This document shows positions 23,746 through 33,762 of a stretch of DNA of 38,357 nucleotides, piece after piece. The translations under genes and the position numbers were made by a program. Each line of letters opens with the position of its first letter. Positions within the stretch are counted from its first letter, which is position 1. The notes under the pieces were generated by a model. That model made no database searches. It saw only the letters and a list, made by a program, of their open reading frames with translations, and was not told the DNA's origin. The stretch is from the NCBI GenBank assembly GCA_002686955.1, contig NYZA01000227.1, positions 1 to 38,357 of the forward strand. The letters run 5' to 3'. This stretch comes from Gemmatimonadota bacterium (GTDB lineage Bacteria; GCA-2686955).

Positions 23746-26700
23746 TCAGGGCGTGTCCGTGTAGAAGACATTGTCCACGCCGATCTCGGCGTCTTCGTCC
23801 CAGGCGTAGAGCACGATATCGAGCAGGTACTCCGTGCCGTTGATCACTTCGAAGCCGTTCTCGGTCAGCAGCGCCATCAGGTCGACCGTGTGTTCGGGCA
23901 CGGCGAGGTGGCCCTCAGCGACCGGAAGCGCCCAGGCGATTCTGAAATCTTCGACTCGGTAGCGCGGATCGGATGTGACATTGTCGTCGTTGGTGGCCAG
24001 TAGGAACACGCCCTCCTGGGTGCCGTCACGATCCTTGATCCCCAAATACTCGCGAACGTAACCAGAGGGAGCAACGACCTGCTGCTTCAGATACCGATAG
24101 GTCGTTTTCAATTCCAGGCCAGACATCACCGTGAAATCGCTGTGAATCGCCGTCGGGACTCCGGGAATGTCGTCGTTGTACCCGCAGCTGTACTCGCCAG
24201 AGATAATCACGCCGTACTCGGTGGTGTCCCCGAATCGCTTGCCGAGATTAATGTTTCGGTCGAAAAGGTTGTCGTCTTGGCTGAGCCAGATATGTGGCGC
24301 ACATTCAAAATCCCATCGCGTAGGAGACACCGATGGAATTGCATCGAATTTCAAGGTTGGAGAGCTCGCGTCCTGAGGTCTCGGCGCGCCGATCTGTCGC
24401 TCCATATTGCGAGTAAACTCGTGTGGATCCACACTTCGACCAACGATGAAGACCGGCTCGGGGCCGAGATTTGGACGCTCGAGCCTGTTTCCGAACATAT
24501 CGAAGACAAACGCCTGTTCGTCGAGCTCGAATGGAAGAGGAGGAAGGGAAGGATCGGGGCGGAAGAGCACAACGACATCTTCGGTGAGATTCTCGAAGAA
24601 GAGGATGACGCTCTTCGACTCGGTGAGGGTCTGCTCCACCAGCTCCGCGCCGGAGAGCAAACGGATCGCGTTTTGGGCGACCATCATTGCCGATCGAGGA
24701 GAGCCGTAGACATCGACGAGCGACCGGTACGGTGCGTTGAAGATCCCGCTGAACTCGATGTTGTCGAAGCTGAAGTAGAACACGCGCTCGACGCCGGTGG
24801 CGGCGGCATTGACGAAGAGCTGGCTGACCAAACGCGCCGCATCTCGGTGAGGATCCACGCGCCGACCCACCGAACCGATATCGGCCGCGTTCGTCACGTT
24901 GAACTTCTTGTAGCCCGACCCCGCCATGATGTTCGTCTCTGTCGCCCAGAATGGGAAACCTCTGTTTGCCGGATCGTAGGCATCGATCAATCGGTTCACT
25001 TCGGTATGCAGAGCACGACCACAGTAGACCAGACGCATGGCCAGCCCGTGGGTGTAGGCGGAGTCGGCGTATGTCTCCATCTCAACGGTGTTGCCGAAAC
25101 GGATCGAAGCGACATCCATGTAGTTCAGCCCGCCCGCTTCGATGAACTCCCCGAACAGGGCGTCTCGGCCCTGGGGGAACTCTTCGGATGCGATTAGACC
25201 CCGTGGACTCATTCCGGTCAGTCCGAAGCCAACGACCCGCGATCCGGGGTCGAGAGTATGGAAAACCGATGTGGCCAGACTGTCGAGATGAAGCAGATGT
25301 TCCAGAGGCATGTTGTTTCTGATGCTCGTCGGCTCGTTGAACACCTCCCAGCCCTCGACCAATCCCGCCAGCTCTTGGCTCAGCTCGTAATAGTGACGAG
25401 TGTTTCCTTCGAAGAATGCCTCCCAACCTTCAGGACCGCCGATCGCGACGGGGCTCATCCAGGCCGGATAGCCGGCGGCGTTCGACTTCGACAGGTCCTC
25501 GACGACATCGATTTCGTCACCGATCATCGCGTCGATTGTCATATTGTGCTCGTTCGCCAGCTCGGCGAACCATCGGGTCTGCGTGGCATCCCATGCGCCG
25601 TTCAATCCGGTGGTCGGCGCAATCGCCGCGGGAAGAAAAAGGTGCTTGATGCGCAGGTGGTGAATGCCGAGACGCTTCAATAACGTGAAGGTGACGGCAG
25701 GATCCGGGCCCATCACGATCATCCGTTTCGTCGTGCACGCGGGCGTACCCGTGGGAGCATTCTCGCATTCGGGGCGGTCATTGAAATCGTAGCCGTCGTG
25801 GTTTCGATCCATGTGCAGATAACGGAAATGCGGGAGCTGCGCGCCGAATATTACATCGTTGGGATCGGCACCCATATAGGGGGTTTCCGGCTTCAAGATG
25901 CCGAAGATCAGCTCCTCGGTGATCAGCTCGAGGGGGGCGGCGACGACCAACTTGTAGATGCCGCTCCCATCTTTCAAATCGTCGGCGTCGATCTCGATGG
26001 TTCCGATTCCATCAAGAGGATCGGGGATCTGAACCATGTCGATCAGGATCTCCGGTCGCCCGTTCTCATTGAGCTCGTACGCGTCGACAACGCGATACCC
26101 TAGAGGGCCGGGGCGCGGGCTGCCCTCCTCGGCGTGGACCCAGTAGCGGAAATTCAAAGGCTCGGTGTCTTCGAAGAGCTTGTAGCGCCGCAACGCGCGT
26201 TCATCCAAGGGGTCCCCAAGGGATACGGACTGCACATCGACACCGATGTCGTAAGTCCTTGGCGAGGAGTACGGGGTGGCGGAGGCCCCCTCTTCGAGCT
26301 GAACGGCATCGACATAAAGCTGGTAGTCGTGCTCATTCGACCACTGCTGTCTCGTCGTGCTGAAATGGAGTTTGAAGCTGTACATACCGTCAGGATGGCG
26401 GGCTTGTACCGGAATGTCGGCAGTATTGAACTGGAAGACCAGCCGAGACCAACAGTTCGTGACATCGCCCGAGATCATACGCATGCCGCCGTTGGTGAGC
26501 ACGCTAGCGTCACCGTTGGTGACGCGCAGGTCAGTGTAGAACCCCAATTTGGAGCAATCGTCGTGTGTCACCGCATCGATATTGCCTTTCACCAAAACGC
26601 TAAATGTGTAATCGGTATCGGGAGAGAGCGCGGTCATCGGCCATCGCACCGCATGTCGCTGCAGCCAGGGATCACCATGAAGCGACAAGAAGTAGCTCCC

Positions 26701-26958
26701 CTCCGGAACGGTATCGAGAGGAGCGGTCGCCACATCGTATACGTCAATGTACTCAGCCGTCGGATTGGAAGGGTCCTGGATGAAGCGCTCGGCGAGTACA
26801 TCCCACCCGTCGGGACCGGTCTCGAAACCGGATCCGTCCAGCAGGAGATTCGCGGAGACGGCTGTTGTCGAACAGATCAACGATATCAGGGCGGGCGCGA
26901 AGACCGGAAGGGCGCCGGTCGTCGCCCAGGAGTTCCACATTCGATTCATCGGTTTCAT
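23746..26958 (-). CDS. secreted multidomain glycoside hydrolase, clan GH-A-like
   Basis: 1070 aa from the ATG at 26958, chosen for the AGAAGG just upstream and because it begins a good signal peptide (basic start, hydrophobic core 'GALPVFAPALISLICSTTAV', cleavage near residue 36); the frame extends 23 codons further up. Residues ~37-230 look like a CBM4/9-type beta-sandwich ('LLLDGSGFETGPDGWDV', 'LYVDAVQLEEG'). Residues ~360-790 are a TIM-barrel-like domain. The acid/base is probably Glu542 in 'GWEVFNEPT' and the nucleophile probably Glu674 in 'FWATETN', the pattern of GH39/GH5-like clan GH-A enzymes. The C-terminal ~200 residues form another beta-rich, possibly carbohydrate-binding domain. 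Family and substrate cannot be fixed by eye. Likely polysaccharide breakdown outside the cytoplasm. Confidence 0.78.
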   Translation of the reverse strand: MKPMNRMWNSWATTGALPVFAPALISLICSTTAVSANLLLDGSGFETGPDGWDVLAERFIQDPSNPTAEYIDVYDVATAPLDTVPEGSYFLSLHGDPWLQRHAVRWPMTALSPDTDYTFSVLVKGNIDAVTHDDCSKLGFYTDLRVTNGDASVLTNGGMRMISGDVTNCWSRLVFQFNTADIPVQARHPDGMYSFKLHFSTTRQQWSNEHDYQLYVDAVQLEEGASATPYSSPRTYDIGVDVQSVSLGDPLDERALRRYKLFEDTEPLNFRYWVHAEEGSPRPGPLGYRVVDAYELNENGRPEILIDMVQIPDPLDGIGTIEIDADDLKDGSGIYKLVVAAPLELITEELIFGILKPETPYMGADPNDVIFGAQLPHFRYLHMDRNHDGYDFNDRPECENAPTGTPACTTKRMIVMGPDPAVTFTLLKRLGIHHLRIKHLFLPAAIAPTTGLNGAWDATQTRWFAELANEHNMTIDAMIGDEIDVVEDLSKSNAAGYPAWMSPVAIGGPEGWEAFFEGNTRHYYELSQELAGLVEGWEVFNEPTSIRNNMPLEHLLHLDSLATSVFHTLDPGSRVVGFGLTGMSPRGLIASEEFPQGRDALFGEFIEAGGLNYMDVASIRFGNTVEMETYADSAYTHGLAMRLVYCGRALHTEVNRLIDAYDPANRGFPFWATETNIMAGSGYKKFNVTNAADIGSVGRRVDPHRDAARLVSQLFVNAAATGVERVFYFSFDNIEFSGIFNAPYRSLVDVYGSPRSAMMVAQNAIRLLSGAELVEQTLTESKSVILFFENLTEDVVVLFRPDPSLPPLPFELDEQAFVFDMFGNRLERPNLGPEPVFIVGRSVDPHEFTRNMERQIGAPRPQDASSPTLKFDAIPSVSPTRWDFECAPHIWLSQDDNLFDRNINLGKRFGDTTEYGVIISGEYSCGYNDDIPGVPTAIHSDFTVMSGLELKTTYRYLKQQVVAPSGYVREYLGIKDRDGTQEGVFLLATNDDNVTSDPRYRVEDFRIAWALPVAEGHLAVPEHTVDLMALLTENGFEVINGTEYLLDIVLYAWDEDAEIGVDNVFYTDTP

Positions 26959-27131
26959 TGCCTTCTGGAAGCTGTCGTGCAGGTTTCCGTTCCCGACACG
27001 CTCCCGGAGAGAGGATTCGCGGCTCAATGGGGGGCAGGCGAGCCCCGCCAGTGTAAGCGCACCCAGGGTCCGAAACTATCTACACAGGCAGTTTTCAGCT
27101 ATTTCATACTCCCCGGATGGGAGGAGTGAGA

Positions 27132-29096
27132 TCAGAGATAGCCGAGCGCGCGCAATGCACGGATCGAGCGATCGTCCAATCGATCGTCCGGAAGCGAGAT
27201 CGGATTCAGCATGAGTTCGACCGCGCTTGCGTCCTGCTCTTCGAACCAACGGTCCAGGGCCGCTCCCAGGGCGATCAGGGTGTCGGGTTCCACGGCGCGA
27301 TTCGATTCTCCCCCCACCGCTTCGAGGTCGTAGAGTATGTCGCGCACCCCCTCCGGATCAACCTCGCGGACCAGCTTCCACCGTCCCCGCGCCAACGCCG
27401 TCCGCCGTATTGCTCCAACCGCGGATTCAACAACGGCGCTCCGGGGCTCGATCCCGCTCGGCCCTAGCAGTCGGTCGACCGCCGAGGCGGCGAGCAGTGG
27501 GGCCAGACTCTCGCCCGCGTAGGGCTCGAGGCCGAGCAGATCGAGAAGCGTGGCTCCGAAATCGATCTGCTCCACGCTGCTTTCGACCCGGACACCGACC
27601 GGCAGGGGCGCCATGGCGGCGGAGCCGGAAAGCAGCCAGGGAACCCGCGCGACCGACTCAAAGACATGCGGTGGATGACGAAACGATTCGCCGTGCTCGT
27701 GCATGTTCTCGCCGTGATCGGCGGTCATCGCAACAAGCGCTTCCCCCGGACGGGCACGCCGCCAAGCTCGCAGGACTCTCGCAATCCCATTGTCCACATT
27801 GCGGATCTCGGAATCATATCGGGCCACCATATGGGCTTCGTCCGCCTCGCCGAGAGGGAGGGTGCCGCTGTTGATCGCGTCGATTTGGGCACGGGTTCCT
27901 CGGAGCGGCCCCCGGTAGTCGGCGGTCGAAAGAGCGCCCAGGATTTCGGGCGGAGGACGGTACGGCATGTGCGGATCGATCCACTGCACTACGAGCGCCA
28001 GCGGTGCCGAATCGGATGAACGAGGATGGCGCGCCAACCACTCCTCTGCCATGACCGTCACCGGATCCTCGTCGCGCAAACGGTCCACGAGACGAACCAG
28101 GGGCAGACGCCGAAGCCATGCCGAGGGGGGACTGCCCGAAAGATCGAGGTCGGAGAGCTCGGTGAAGGTCTCGAATCCGCGTGCGAAGCCGAATCTCCTC
28201 CCCAAGAAGGGGTTGGATACGATGGCGACGGTGCGGTAGCCGGCCCGAGCCAGCGCCTCAGCGAGCAGCGGCAAGTGCTCCGGCAACTGCTGACCGTTGG
28301 CGAGCAGCCCGTGGTCGTGGGGATAGCGCCCGGAGAAGAGGCTCGCGTGCGATGGGGCGGTGCGCGTCCAGTGGGCGTAGGCGCGTTCGAAGAGCACTCC
28401 CGAGGCCGCCAGGGAATCGAGGGTTGGGCTCGTCTCGCGCAAGGTGTAACCGTAACAGCCCAAGTGATCAGCTCTGAGGGTGTCGACCAGTAGAACAAGA
28501 AGGTCCGGCCGCTTCCAGCCAACAACTTCGTCGTCACCGCCCGCTACGCTCCGCGGCCCGGGCAGAGAGGCTCTCGCCCCCAGGCCGCTCACCGGAACAA
28601 GCGCCGCCACTGCTGCAACGAGGACCCAACAGAACGCGGGCCGAGGCCCGGCCGCGCCTCTGAGCCGCCACAGTCCGGCGCCGAGAGCCAGAAGAAGGGC
28701 GCCGGTGCGAGCGCCCATATGCGCTATGCCGAAAGGATCTGTCAGCGCCAGATCGTCGGCCGCGATCCCACCTACGAAGAGGAAGACGAATACCGCCCAG
28801 GCCAGGGCCGTGGCACCGGCGCCGGCCCGCCCTGGTGGTCGGTCGCTCGGACGGAAGAGCGTGACGAGCGCAATCGCCATGCCCGCGATCACCCCGAAGG
28901 GAGCATGTATCGCGGCCACCTGGAAAGCGAAACGAAGGAGATCGATCGCCCGCGGTGTCTCTCCTCCCGCCGAAACCACTTTGGCGGCGAGAACTCCGCC
29001 CCGGGCCAGGCCTGCGATGGCACCGGCCGCCGCGCAGACGCCCAGATCCGCGATCGATTTGGCGCGAAGCGCGCGTCTCTTGCCCGAGTTCGTCAT
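27132..29096 (-). CDS. membrane-anchored sulfatase-like hydrolase with Thr nucleophile
   Basis: 654 aa from the ATG at 29096, which overlaps the sdhB stop as ATGA. Residues ~10-175 hold about five hydrophobic helices, so the catalytic domain (195-600) probably faces the periplasm. It belongs to the alkaline-phosphatase/sulfatase superfamily: metal ligand Asp205 in '[17 protein letters not shown]', nucleophile region '[18 protein letters not shown]', later '[16 protein letters not shown]' with Asp/His ligands. In true sulfatases the nucleophile is a Cys/Ser turned into formylglycine (C/S-x-P-S-R). Here Thr246 takes that place and the Arg is His, as in phosphoethanolamine-transferase-like and many unassigned members. 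Phospho- or sulfo-ester substrates are both possible. The C-terminus ends '[11 protein letters not shown]', common for this subgroup. Confidence 0.85.
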   Translation of the reverse strand: MTNSGKRRALRAKSIADLGVCAAAGAIAGLARGGVLAAKVVSAGGETPRAIDLLRFAFQVAAIHAPFGVIAGMAIALVTLFRPSDRPPGRAGAGATALAWAVFVFLFVGGIAADDLALTDPFGIAHMGARTGALLLALGAGLWRLRGAAGPRPAFCWVLVAAVAALVPVSGLGARASLPGPRSVAGGDDEVVGWKRPDLLVLLVDTLRADHLGCYGYTLRETSPTLDSLAASGVLFERAYAHWTRTAPSHASLFSGRYPHDHGLLANGQQLPEHLPLLAEALARAGYRTVAIVSNPFLGRRFGFARGFETFTELSDLDLSGSPPSAWLRRLPLVRLVDRLRDEDPVTVMAEEWLARHPRSSDSAPLALVVQWIDPHMPYRPPPEILGALSTADYRGPLRGTRAQIDAINSGTLPLGEADEAHMVARYDSEIRNVDNGIARVLRAWRRARPGEALVAMTADHGENMHEHGESFRHPPHVFESVARVPWLLSGSAAMAPLPVGVRVESSVEQIDFGATLLDLLGLEPYAGESLAPLLAASAVDRLLGPSGIEPRSAVVESAVGAIRRTALARGRWKLVREVDPEGVRDILYDLEAVGGESNRAVEPDTLIALGAALDRWFEEQDASAVELMLNPISLPDDRLDDRSIRALRALGYL

Positions 29097-29842
29097 TCGC
29101 TCCCGGTCAGTTCGGTCCTGAGAAACTCCTGATTGAGTTCCGCGATCACCCTCACATCGATCTCTTTGGGGCATACGGCCATGCATTCATAGTGGTTCGT
29201 GCAGTTGCCGAACCCTTCCGCGTCCATCTGCTCGACCATGCGCGTCGCCCGGCGTGCCCGCTCCGTGTGCCCCTGGGGCAGATGCCGGAACTGCGACACT
29301 TTTGCGCCTACGAAAAGCATCGCCGACGCGTTCGGACAGGCTGCCACGCAGGCCCCGCACCCGATGCACGAGGCCGCGTCCATAGAAAGATCCGCCTCGG
29401 ACTTCGCGACCGGGATCGCATTCGCATCCGGTGTGCCCCCTGTATTCACGGAGATATACCCACCGGCCTGGATGATCCGATCGAACGCGTTACGATCAAC
29501 GATGAGGTCTCGCAAAACGGGAAACGCGCGCGACCGCCACGGTTCGATGTAGATTGTGTCGCCATCTTGAAAGCGACGCATGTGCAATTGGCAGACCGTA
29601 GTGCCGGAATCGGGCCCGTGCGGAATCCCGTTGATGACCAACGAGCACATACCACAGATGCCTTCGCGGCAATCATCGTCGAACGCAACGGGCTCTTGGC
29701 CACGTGCGATCAGCGACTCGTTCAGAATATCGAGCATCTCGAGAAACGACATCTCTGGACTGACGTCGCTGATCTCGTACTGAACCATGCCGCCCTCGTC
29801 CGACAGGTTCCTTTGGCGCCACATCTGTAGTGTGAGATTCAT
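29093..29842 (-). CDS. sdhB: succinate dehydrogenase iron-sulfur subunit
   Basis: 249 aa from the ATG at 29842, which shares one base with the sdhA stop (TGATG). It carries electrons from the flavin of SdhA to the membrane quinone in the citric-acid cycle and respiratory chain. The [2Fe-2S] domain has '[19 protein letters not shown]' with a later Cys in 'TTVCQLH'. The [4Fe-4S] motif is '[14 protein letters not shown]', and the [3Fe-4S] motif is '[15 protein letters not shown]', the standard order. The length is typical of class B enzymes. The gene is third in the C-A-B operon and is coupled to the sulfatase-like gene by a 4-bp overlap. Confidence 0.96.
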   Translation of the reverse strand: MNLTLQMWRQRNLSDEGGMVQYEISDVSPEMSFLEMLDILNESLIARGQEPVAFDDDCREGICGMCSLVINGIPHGPDSGTTVCQLHMRRFQDGDTIYIEPWRSRAFPVLRDLIVDRNAFDRIIQAGGYISVNTGGTPDANAIPVAKSEADLSMDAASCIGCGACVAACPNASAMLFVGAKVSQFRHLPQGHTERARRATRMVEQMDAEGFGNCTNHYECMAVCPKEIDVRVIAELNQEFLRTELTGSE

Positions 29843-31755
29843 CACTTGTAGCTCCTGACACTTGGCTTCACGAGATCGAAACTCAGCGGCTCCTTGTGCA
29901 TGACGGGGAAATCGTCGTCCCCCTTGTACTCCCATACCGACGCGTGTGAACAGCCTTCATCGTCTCTGAGCGCCTCCCCCTCTTCGGTCTGATGCTCCTC
30001 CCGGAAATGCCCGCCGCACGATTCCTTCCTCCCGATTGCATCGAGACACATCACTTCGCCAAACTCCAGGAAGTCCGCCACGCGGCCCGCTTTCTCGAGC
30101 GATTGGTTGAGCTCGCCGTTGCCGCCCGGAACACGCACATTGCGCCAGAACTCCTCGCGCAACGCCGGGATCAGCTCGAGCGCCTTGCGGAGTCCCCCCT
30201 CATTGCGGCTCATACCGCAGTGCTCCCACATGATCTGTCCCAGTTCCTTGTGAAACGAATCGACGCTTCTACCACCCCTGACATCTAGCAGCCTCTGCAG
30301 GCGGTCCGCGGCGCTCTTCTTCGTATCTTCGAACTCCTTTTGATCGGTCTCGACGGGTTCGAAGGAACCAGAGGCGAAATAGTGACCGATCGTATATGGA
30401 ATGATGAAGTAGCCGTCCGCCAGGCCCTGCATCAGAGCGCTCGCTCCCAGTCGATTTGCTCCATGATCCGAGAAGTTCGCCTCTCCCAGCACGTGCAGAC
30501 CCGGGATCGTGCTCATCAGGTTGTAGTCGACCCAGAGCCCGCCCATCGTGTAGTGAACGGCCGGGAAGATCCGCATAGGAAGCTCGTAGGGGTTTTCGTC
30601 CGTGATCTTCTCGTACATATGGAAGAGGTTGCCGTAGCGTTGGTTGATCGCGTCCCTGCCCAGACGTTCGATCGAATCGGCGAAATCCAGGTACACGGCC
30701 AGCCCGCTCGAACCCACTCCTCTGCCTTCATCGCAAACCTGCTTGGCCGCGCGGGATGCGACATCGCGTGGGACCAGATTGCCGAACGAGGGGTAGCGCC
30801 GTTCGAGGTAGTAATCCCGGTCCTCTTCCGGAATCTCCGGAGCCGCTCGGTGGTCATCCCCGTCTTTCGGTACCCACACGCGCCCATCGTTTCTCAGCGA
30901 CTCGCTCATGAGCGTGAGCTTCGATTGATGGTCGCCCGACACGGGAATACAGGTGGGGTGGATCTGGGTGAAGCAGGGATTGGCGAAACCCGCGCCCCTC
31001 TTGAAAGCCCGATGGGCCGCGGTCACGTTGCTGCCCATCGCATTCGTAGACAGATAGAAAACGTTGCCGTATCCACCCGTCGCCAAGACAACGGCGTCGG
31101 CCGATGCGCAATAGACATCGCCACAAATCAAATCTCTGACGACGATTCCACGAGCCCGCCCGCCAACGACGACGAGATCGAGCATCTCCGTTCGCGGTCG
31201 CAAGGTCACGTTGCCCAGGCCCACCTGCCGCATAAGCGCCGAATAGGCTCCCAGAAGGAGCTGCTGTCCCGTCTGCCCCCGAGCGTAGAAAGTCCTGGAG
31301 ACCTGTGCGCCCCCGAACGATCGATTGTCGAGTAGTCCTCCGTACTCACGGGCGAAAGGAACACCTTGTGCGACACATTGGTCGATGATCTCGTTGGAGA
31401 GCTGGGCGAGTCTGTAGACGTTTGCCTCGCGTGCCCGGAAATCGCCCCCTTTTACGGTATCGTAGAAGAGACGATAAATGCTGTCTCCGTCGTTCGGATA
31501 GTTCTTGGCGGCGTTGATACCACCCTGCGCCGCGATGCTGTGGGCGCGCCGGGCGCTGTCTTGAAAGCAGAAGTTCTCCACACGGTAGCCCAGCTCGGCC
31601 AGCGACGCGGATGCGGATGCCCCCGCCAGCCCGGTTCCTACGACGATGACTTTGTACTTGCGTTTGTTCGCCGGGTTCACCAACTTCATCCGGAAGCGAT
31701 GGTTGTCCCATTTCTGCGCCATGGGACCCTCGGGGATCTTGGCATCGAGAATCAT
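29842..31755 (-). CDS. sdhA: succinate dehydrogenase flavoprotein subunit
   Basis: 637 aa from the ATG at 31755 (GGAG nine bases upstream; one base after the sdhC stop). It oxidises succinate to fumarate with covalently bound FAD. Seen: the FAD-binding '[20 protein letters not shown]', the flavinylation region '[16 protein letters not shown]' (His), the substrate-binding '[26 protein letters not shown]' region and '[12 protein letters not shown]' near the capping domain. The C-terminal helical domain includes '[32 protein letters not shown]'. The extended N-terminus and the '[23 protein letters not shown]' region fit the class B (Bacteroidetes/Bacillus-like) type. Confidence 0.96.
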   Translation of the reverse strand: MILDAKIPEGPMAQKWDNHRFRMKLVNPANKRKYKVIVVGTGLAGASASASLAELGYRVENFCFQDSARRAHSIAAQGGINAAKNYPNDGDSIYRLFYDTVKGGDFRAREANVYRLAQLSNEIIDQCVAQGVPFAREYGGLLDNRSFGGAQVSRTFYARGQTGQQLLLGAYSALMRQVGLGNVTLRPRTEMLDLVVVGGRARGIVVRDLICGDVYCASADAVVLATGGYGNVFYLSTNAMGSNVTAAHRAFKRGAGFANPCFTQIHPTCIPVSGDHQSKLTLMSESLRNDGRVWVPKDGDDHRAAPEIPEEDRDYYLERRYPSFGNLVPRDVASRAAKQVCDEGRGVGSSGLAVYLDFADSIERLGRDAINQRYGNLFHMYEKITDENPYELPMRIFPAVHYTMGGLWVDYNLMSTIPGLHVLGEANFSDHGANRLGASALMQGLADGYFIIPYTIGHYFASGSFEPVETDQKEFEDTKKSAADRLQRLLDVRGGRSVDSFHKELGQIMWEHCGMSRNEGGLRKALELIPALREEFWRNVRVPGGNGELNQSLEKAGRVADFLEFGEVMCLDAIGRKESCGGHFREEHQTEEGEALRDDEGCSHASVWEYKGDDDFPVMHKEPLSFDLVKPSVRSYK

Positions 31756-31756
31756 G

Positions 31757-32491
31757 TCACATCGCTCCATAGGGAAGCTCGAGCAAACCGAGCCAAGAAG
31801 CCAAGGGGATGGCGAGGTTTCCGATGAGCACCGCAGTGCCGACCGCGGGGCCGGCAAGATCTACCAATGGCCAGCGCAAGCTCGGAGTGGTGACGCCGAG
31901 CGATTGAAACAGGCTCGAGACACCGTGGCTCAAATGAAGTGCGAGCAAAGCGTTGGCGACCACGTACCAGGCGGTCACGAACCAGTCCTGAAACCCCAAC
32001 ACAACCATCGCGTATATGTCATGCCTGCCCAGCTCATCGTGGTGACTGAAGAGCTCCGGCTGCACCGTGCCGAGGGTGAAGTGAGCCAGATGGTAGACAA
32101 CGAAGGCGAGCAGGATCATCCCGGTCCACGGCATCGTGCGCGCCGCGAAGGTCACTTGCACCGAATCGTCCAGCACGTAGGCGATCGGGCGTGCCCGGCG
32201 GTTCAGAACGATCAAGCGCGCGGCCGATGCGATATGCACAATGAGGGTCGCGAGCAGAACGAATCGTATGAGCCAGAGCAACTCACCCAGACTCTGTAGA
32301 AAGTGTCCATAGCGATTGATCGGTTCCGGGCCCAGGAAGATCTGCAGATTGCCCACCATATGGCCGAAGACGAAAGCCGTGAGAATCAAGCCGGTGAGGG
32401 CCATCACGGATTTCGCACCGATGGATGATCGCAGGAACTTCACGGGGCCAGATGGCGCTCGAGACCTCGTTGCGCTGGCTGCCGACGCCAT
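31757..32491 (-). CDS. sdhC: succinate dehydrogenase cytochrome b subunit, b558 type
   Basis: 244 aa with five predicted membrane helices, the single large anchor of class B complexes (no separate sdhD). His residues sit in four of the helices: '[11 protein letters not shown]', '[11 protein letters not shown]', '[12 protein letters not shown]' and '[12 protein letters not shown]'. These fit axial ligands of two b haems. It anchors SdhA/B and passes electrons to quinone, probably menaquinone by analogy with this class. CGGAG lies 8 bases before the ATG. It is the first gene of the sdhCAB operon; 117 bp separate it from the epimerase remnant upstream. Confidence 0.95.
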   Translation of the reverse strand: MASAASATRSRAPSGPVKFLRSSIGAKSVMALTGLILTAFVFGHMVGNLQIFLGPEPINRYGHFLQSLGELLWLIRFVLLATLIVHIASAARLIVLNRRARPIAYVLDDSVQVTFAARTMPWTGMILLAFVVYHLAHFTLGTVQPELFSHHDELGRHDIYAMVVLGFQDWFVTAWYVVANALLALHLSHGVSSLFQSLGVTTPSLRWPLVDLAGPAVGTAVLIGNLAIPLASWLGLLELPYGAM

Positions 32492-32608
32492 TGCGTACTC
32501 CGGGTGGTTGAGACGCCTTGGGGGCGCCTGTGCAGAAAGGCGATGAAGAAGGCGAATCGGACGCCCCGAAAACCGCGGAGAGTATACCCTGGCCCTCTCC
32601 TTCGGTGT

Positions 32609-33641
32609 CTACGACTTGAGGGCTCCCACCACTCGTTTCAGTGCCGACCGGGCATCGTGCCGCCACTTGGGAGCGAGGAGATTCTCCAAAAGGGTTGTAC
32701 CGACGATCCAACGATGGAGAAGGTAGTCGAGTATCTTTGGAGGAGCGGGGGCGATCGATTCGAGCCCAAGCCTCCATGCCGCATGCGTAACGAATCGCAT
32801 CCCGCGTCGATCGATCGGTACGAGTCGCGCGGCCTGTATGATCGGCGATGTCGCGCAGAGTCAGCTCTCCCGGTGCGGCCAGATTGAGGGGACCATCGAA
32901 ACCCTGCTCGATCGCCTGCACGAGGATCGCCGCCAGGTCGTCCACATCGATGAGTTGAAAGGGTGCGGCCGCCGGGCGAGGATCCGCGATCCTCGGCTTG
33001 CCGAGCAGCGCCGACAGATAATTGTCCATTCCCGGACCGACGACGGCGGTAGGGCGAGCGACGAAGAAGCGTAGCGCTGAGTGCTCGCCTCTTAGGGTCC
33101 GCGCAAGAATGACTTGTCATTTGGTATCCCATCTGCACCACATCTGGGCGCCAAGATGACAAGTTATTCTGGCGCGGACCCTTAGGTGGGCGATTCTCGA
33201 TTCCACCAATGCCTTGTGCCGTGGATGGCTGAAAGAGCAAAAAGCGCGTAACGGCGCCTTCTCCGTTAGTCGGAGGGGATTGTCGGGGTATGCCCCGTAC
33301 GCCGTAGCACTCGAGAGCACGGTGATGTGATCCACGCCCGCCGACAGAGCCTCTTCCAACACATGCCGTGTCCCCTCGACATTGCTCCTCTCCATCGTCG
33401 TTTCGTTCCGCATCGGCTGGACCTGAAAAGCGAGATGCACCAGGTGATCGATCTCTTCCGCGCGCAGGAAGGGGGCGATGGGGGCGTTCATCTCCCAATC
33501 GACGTACCGATCGAGACCGCCCTGCCCTCATGGCCGACTACGATCCAGACCAACGACGTACGAAGATGGGATCCCGCGGCGAAGGGCGGCGGTCAGCGCC
33601 CGACCGATGAAACCTGAGGATCCTGCAATCGCGATGCGCAT
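32609..33641 (-). pseudogene. broken NAD-dependent epimerase/dehydratase gene
   Basis: Reassembled from three fragments, this is a Rossmann-fold sugar-nucleotide epimerase-like protein. It begins at ATG 33641 with 'MRIAIAGSSGFIGRAL' (G-x2-G-x2-G). The middle has 'HLVHLAFQVQPMRNE', 'NVEGTRHVLEEA', 'ITVLSSATAYGAYPDN' and the remnant S-R-H-K-A region. Next comes 'PTAVVGPGMDNYL' and 'FQLIDVDDLAAILVQAIE', and the end is 'YLLHRWIVGTTLLENLLAPKWRHD'. Three lesions are visible: an in-frame TGA at codon 38 (33528-33530); an 87-bp inverted-repeat insertion at 33095-33181 that brings in a stop; and a frameshift near 32845. It is certainly not expressed as one protein. Confidence 0.85.
33092..33184. mobile_element. 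87-bp inverted-repeat element (MITE/REPIN-like) with TTA target duplication
   Basis: The element spans 33095-33181. Its ends are GGGTCCGCGC and GCGCGGACCC, and the near-perfect inverted repeat continues inward for about 26 bases per arm (two mismatches, including the AATGACTTGTCAT / ATGACAAGTTATT part). About 35 bp of unique centre lies between. TTA flanks it on both sides (33092-33094 and 33182-33184). Deleting the element and one TTA rejoins '...SRIAHL' to 'RGEHSALRFFVARPTAVVG' in frame. It encodes nothing and must have been moved in trans by a transposase not in this window. Internal palindromes near each end also resemble paired REP sequences. Confidence 0.8.
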
Positions 33642-33762
33642 GGGGGTGAGATTCGGATTGGTGGGTATCGCTGGTGGCGGGTTCACACGCCCGCTCGTCT
33701 CTGCAAGACTCTCCTCTCACTCCAACGCACGATCCACCCCCAAAAAAAGAGCCCGGCTCCCG

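Noticed and set aside
23740-25197. 351-codon plus-strand frame, and a similar 331-codon frame at 26134-27129.
   Set aside because: Both are antisense to the secreted glycosidase gene, which has a signal peptide and catalytic motifs; the plus-strand frames show none.
32283-32608. Continuation of the epimerase middle fragment into the sdhC region.
   Set aside because: After the frameshift near 32845 this frame is out of register; the true C-terminus ('KWRHDARSALKRVVGALKS') is in another frame and ends at 32609.
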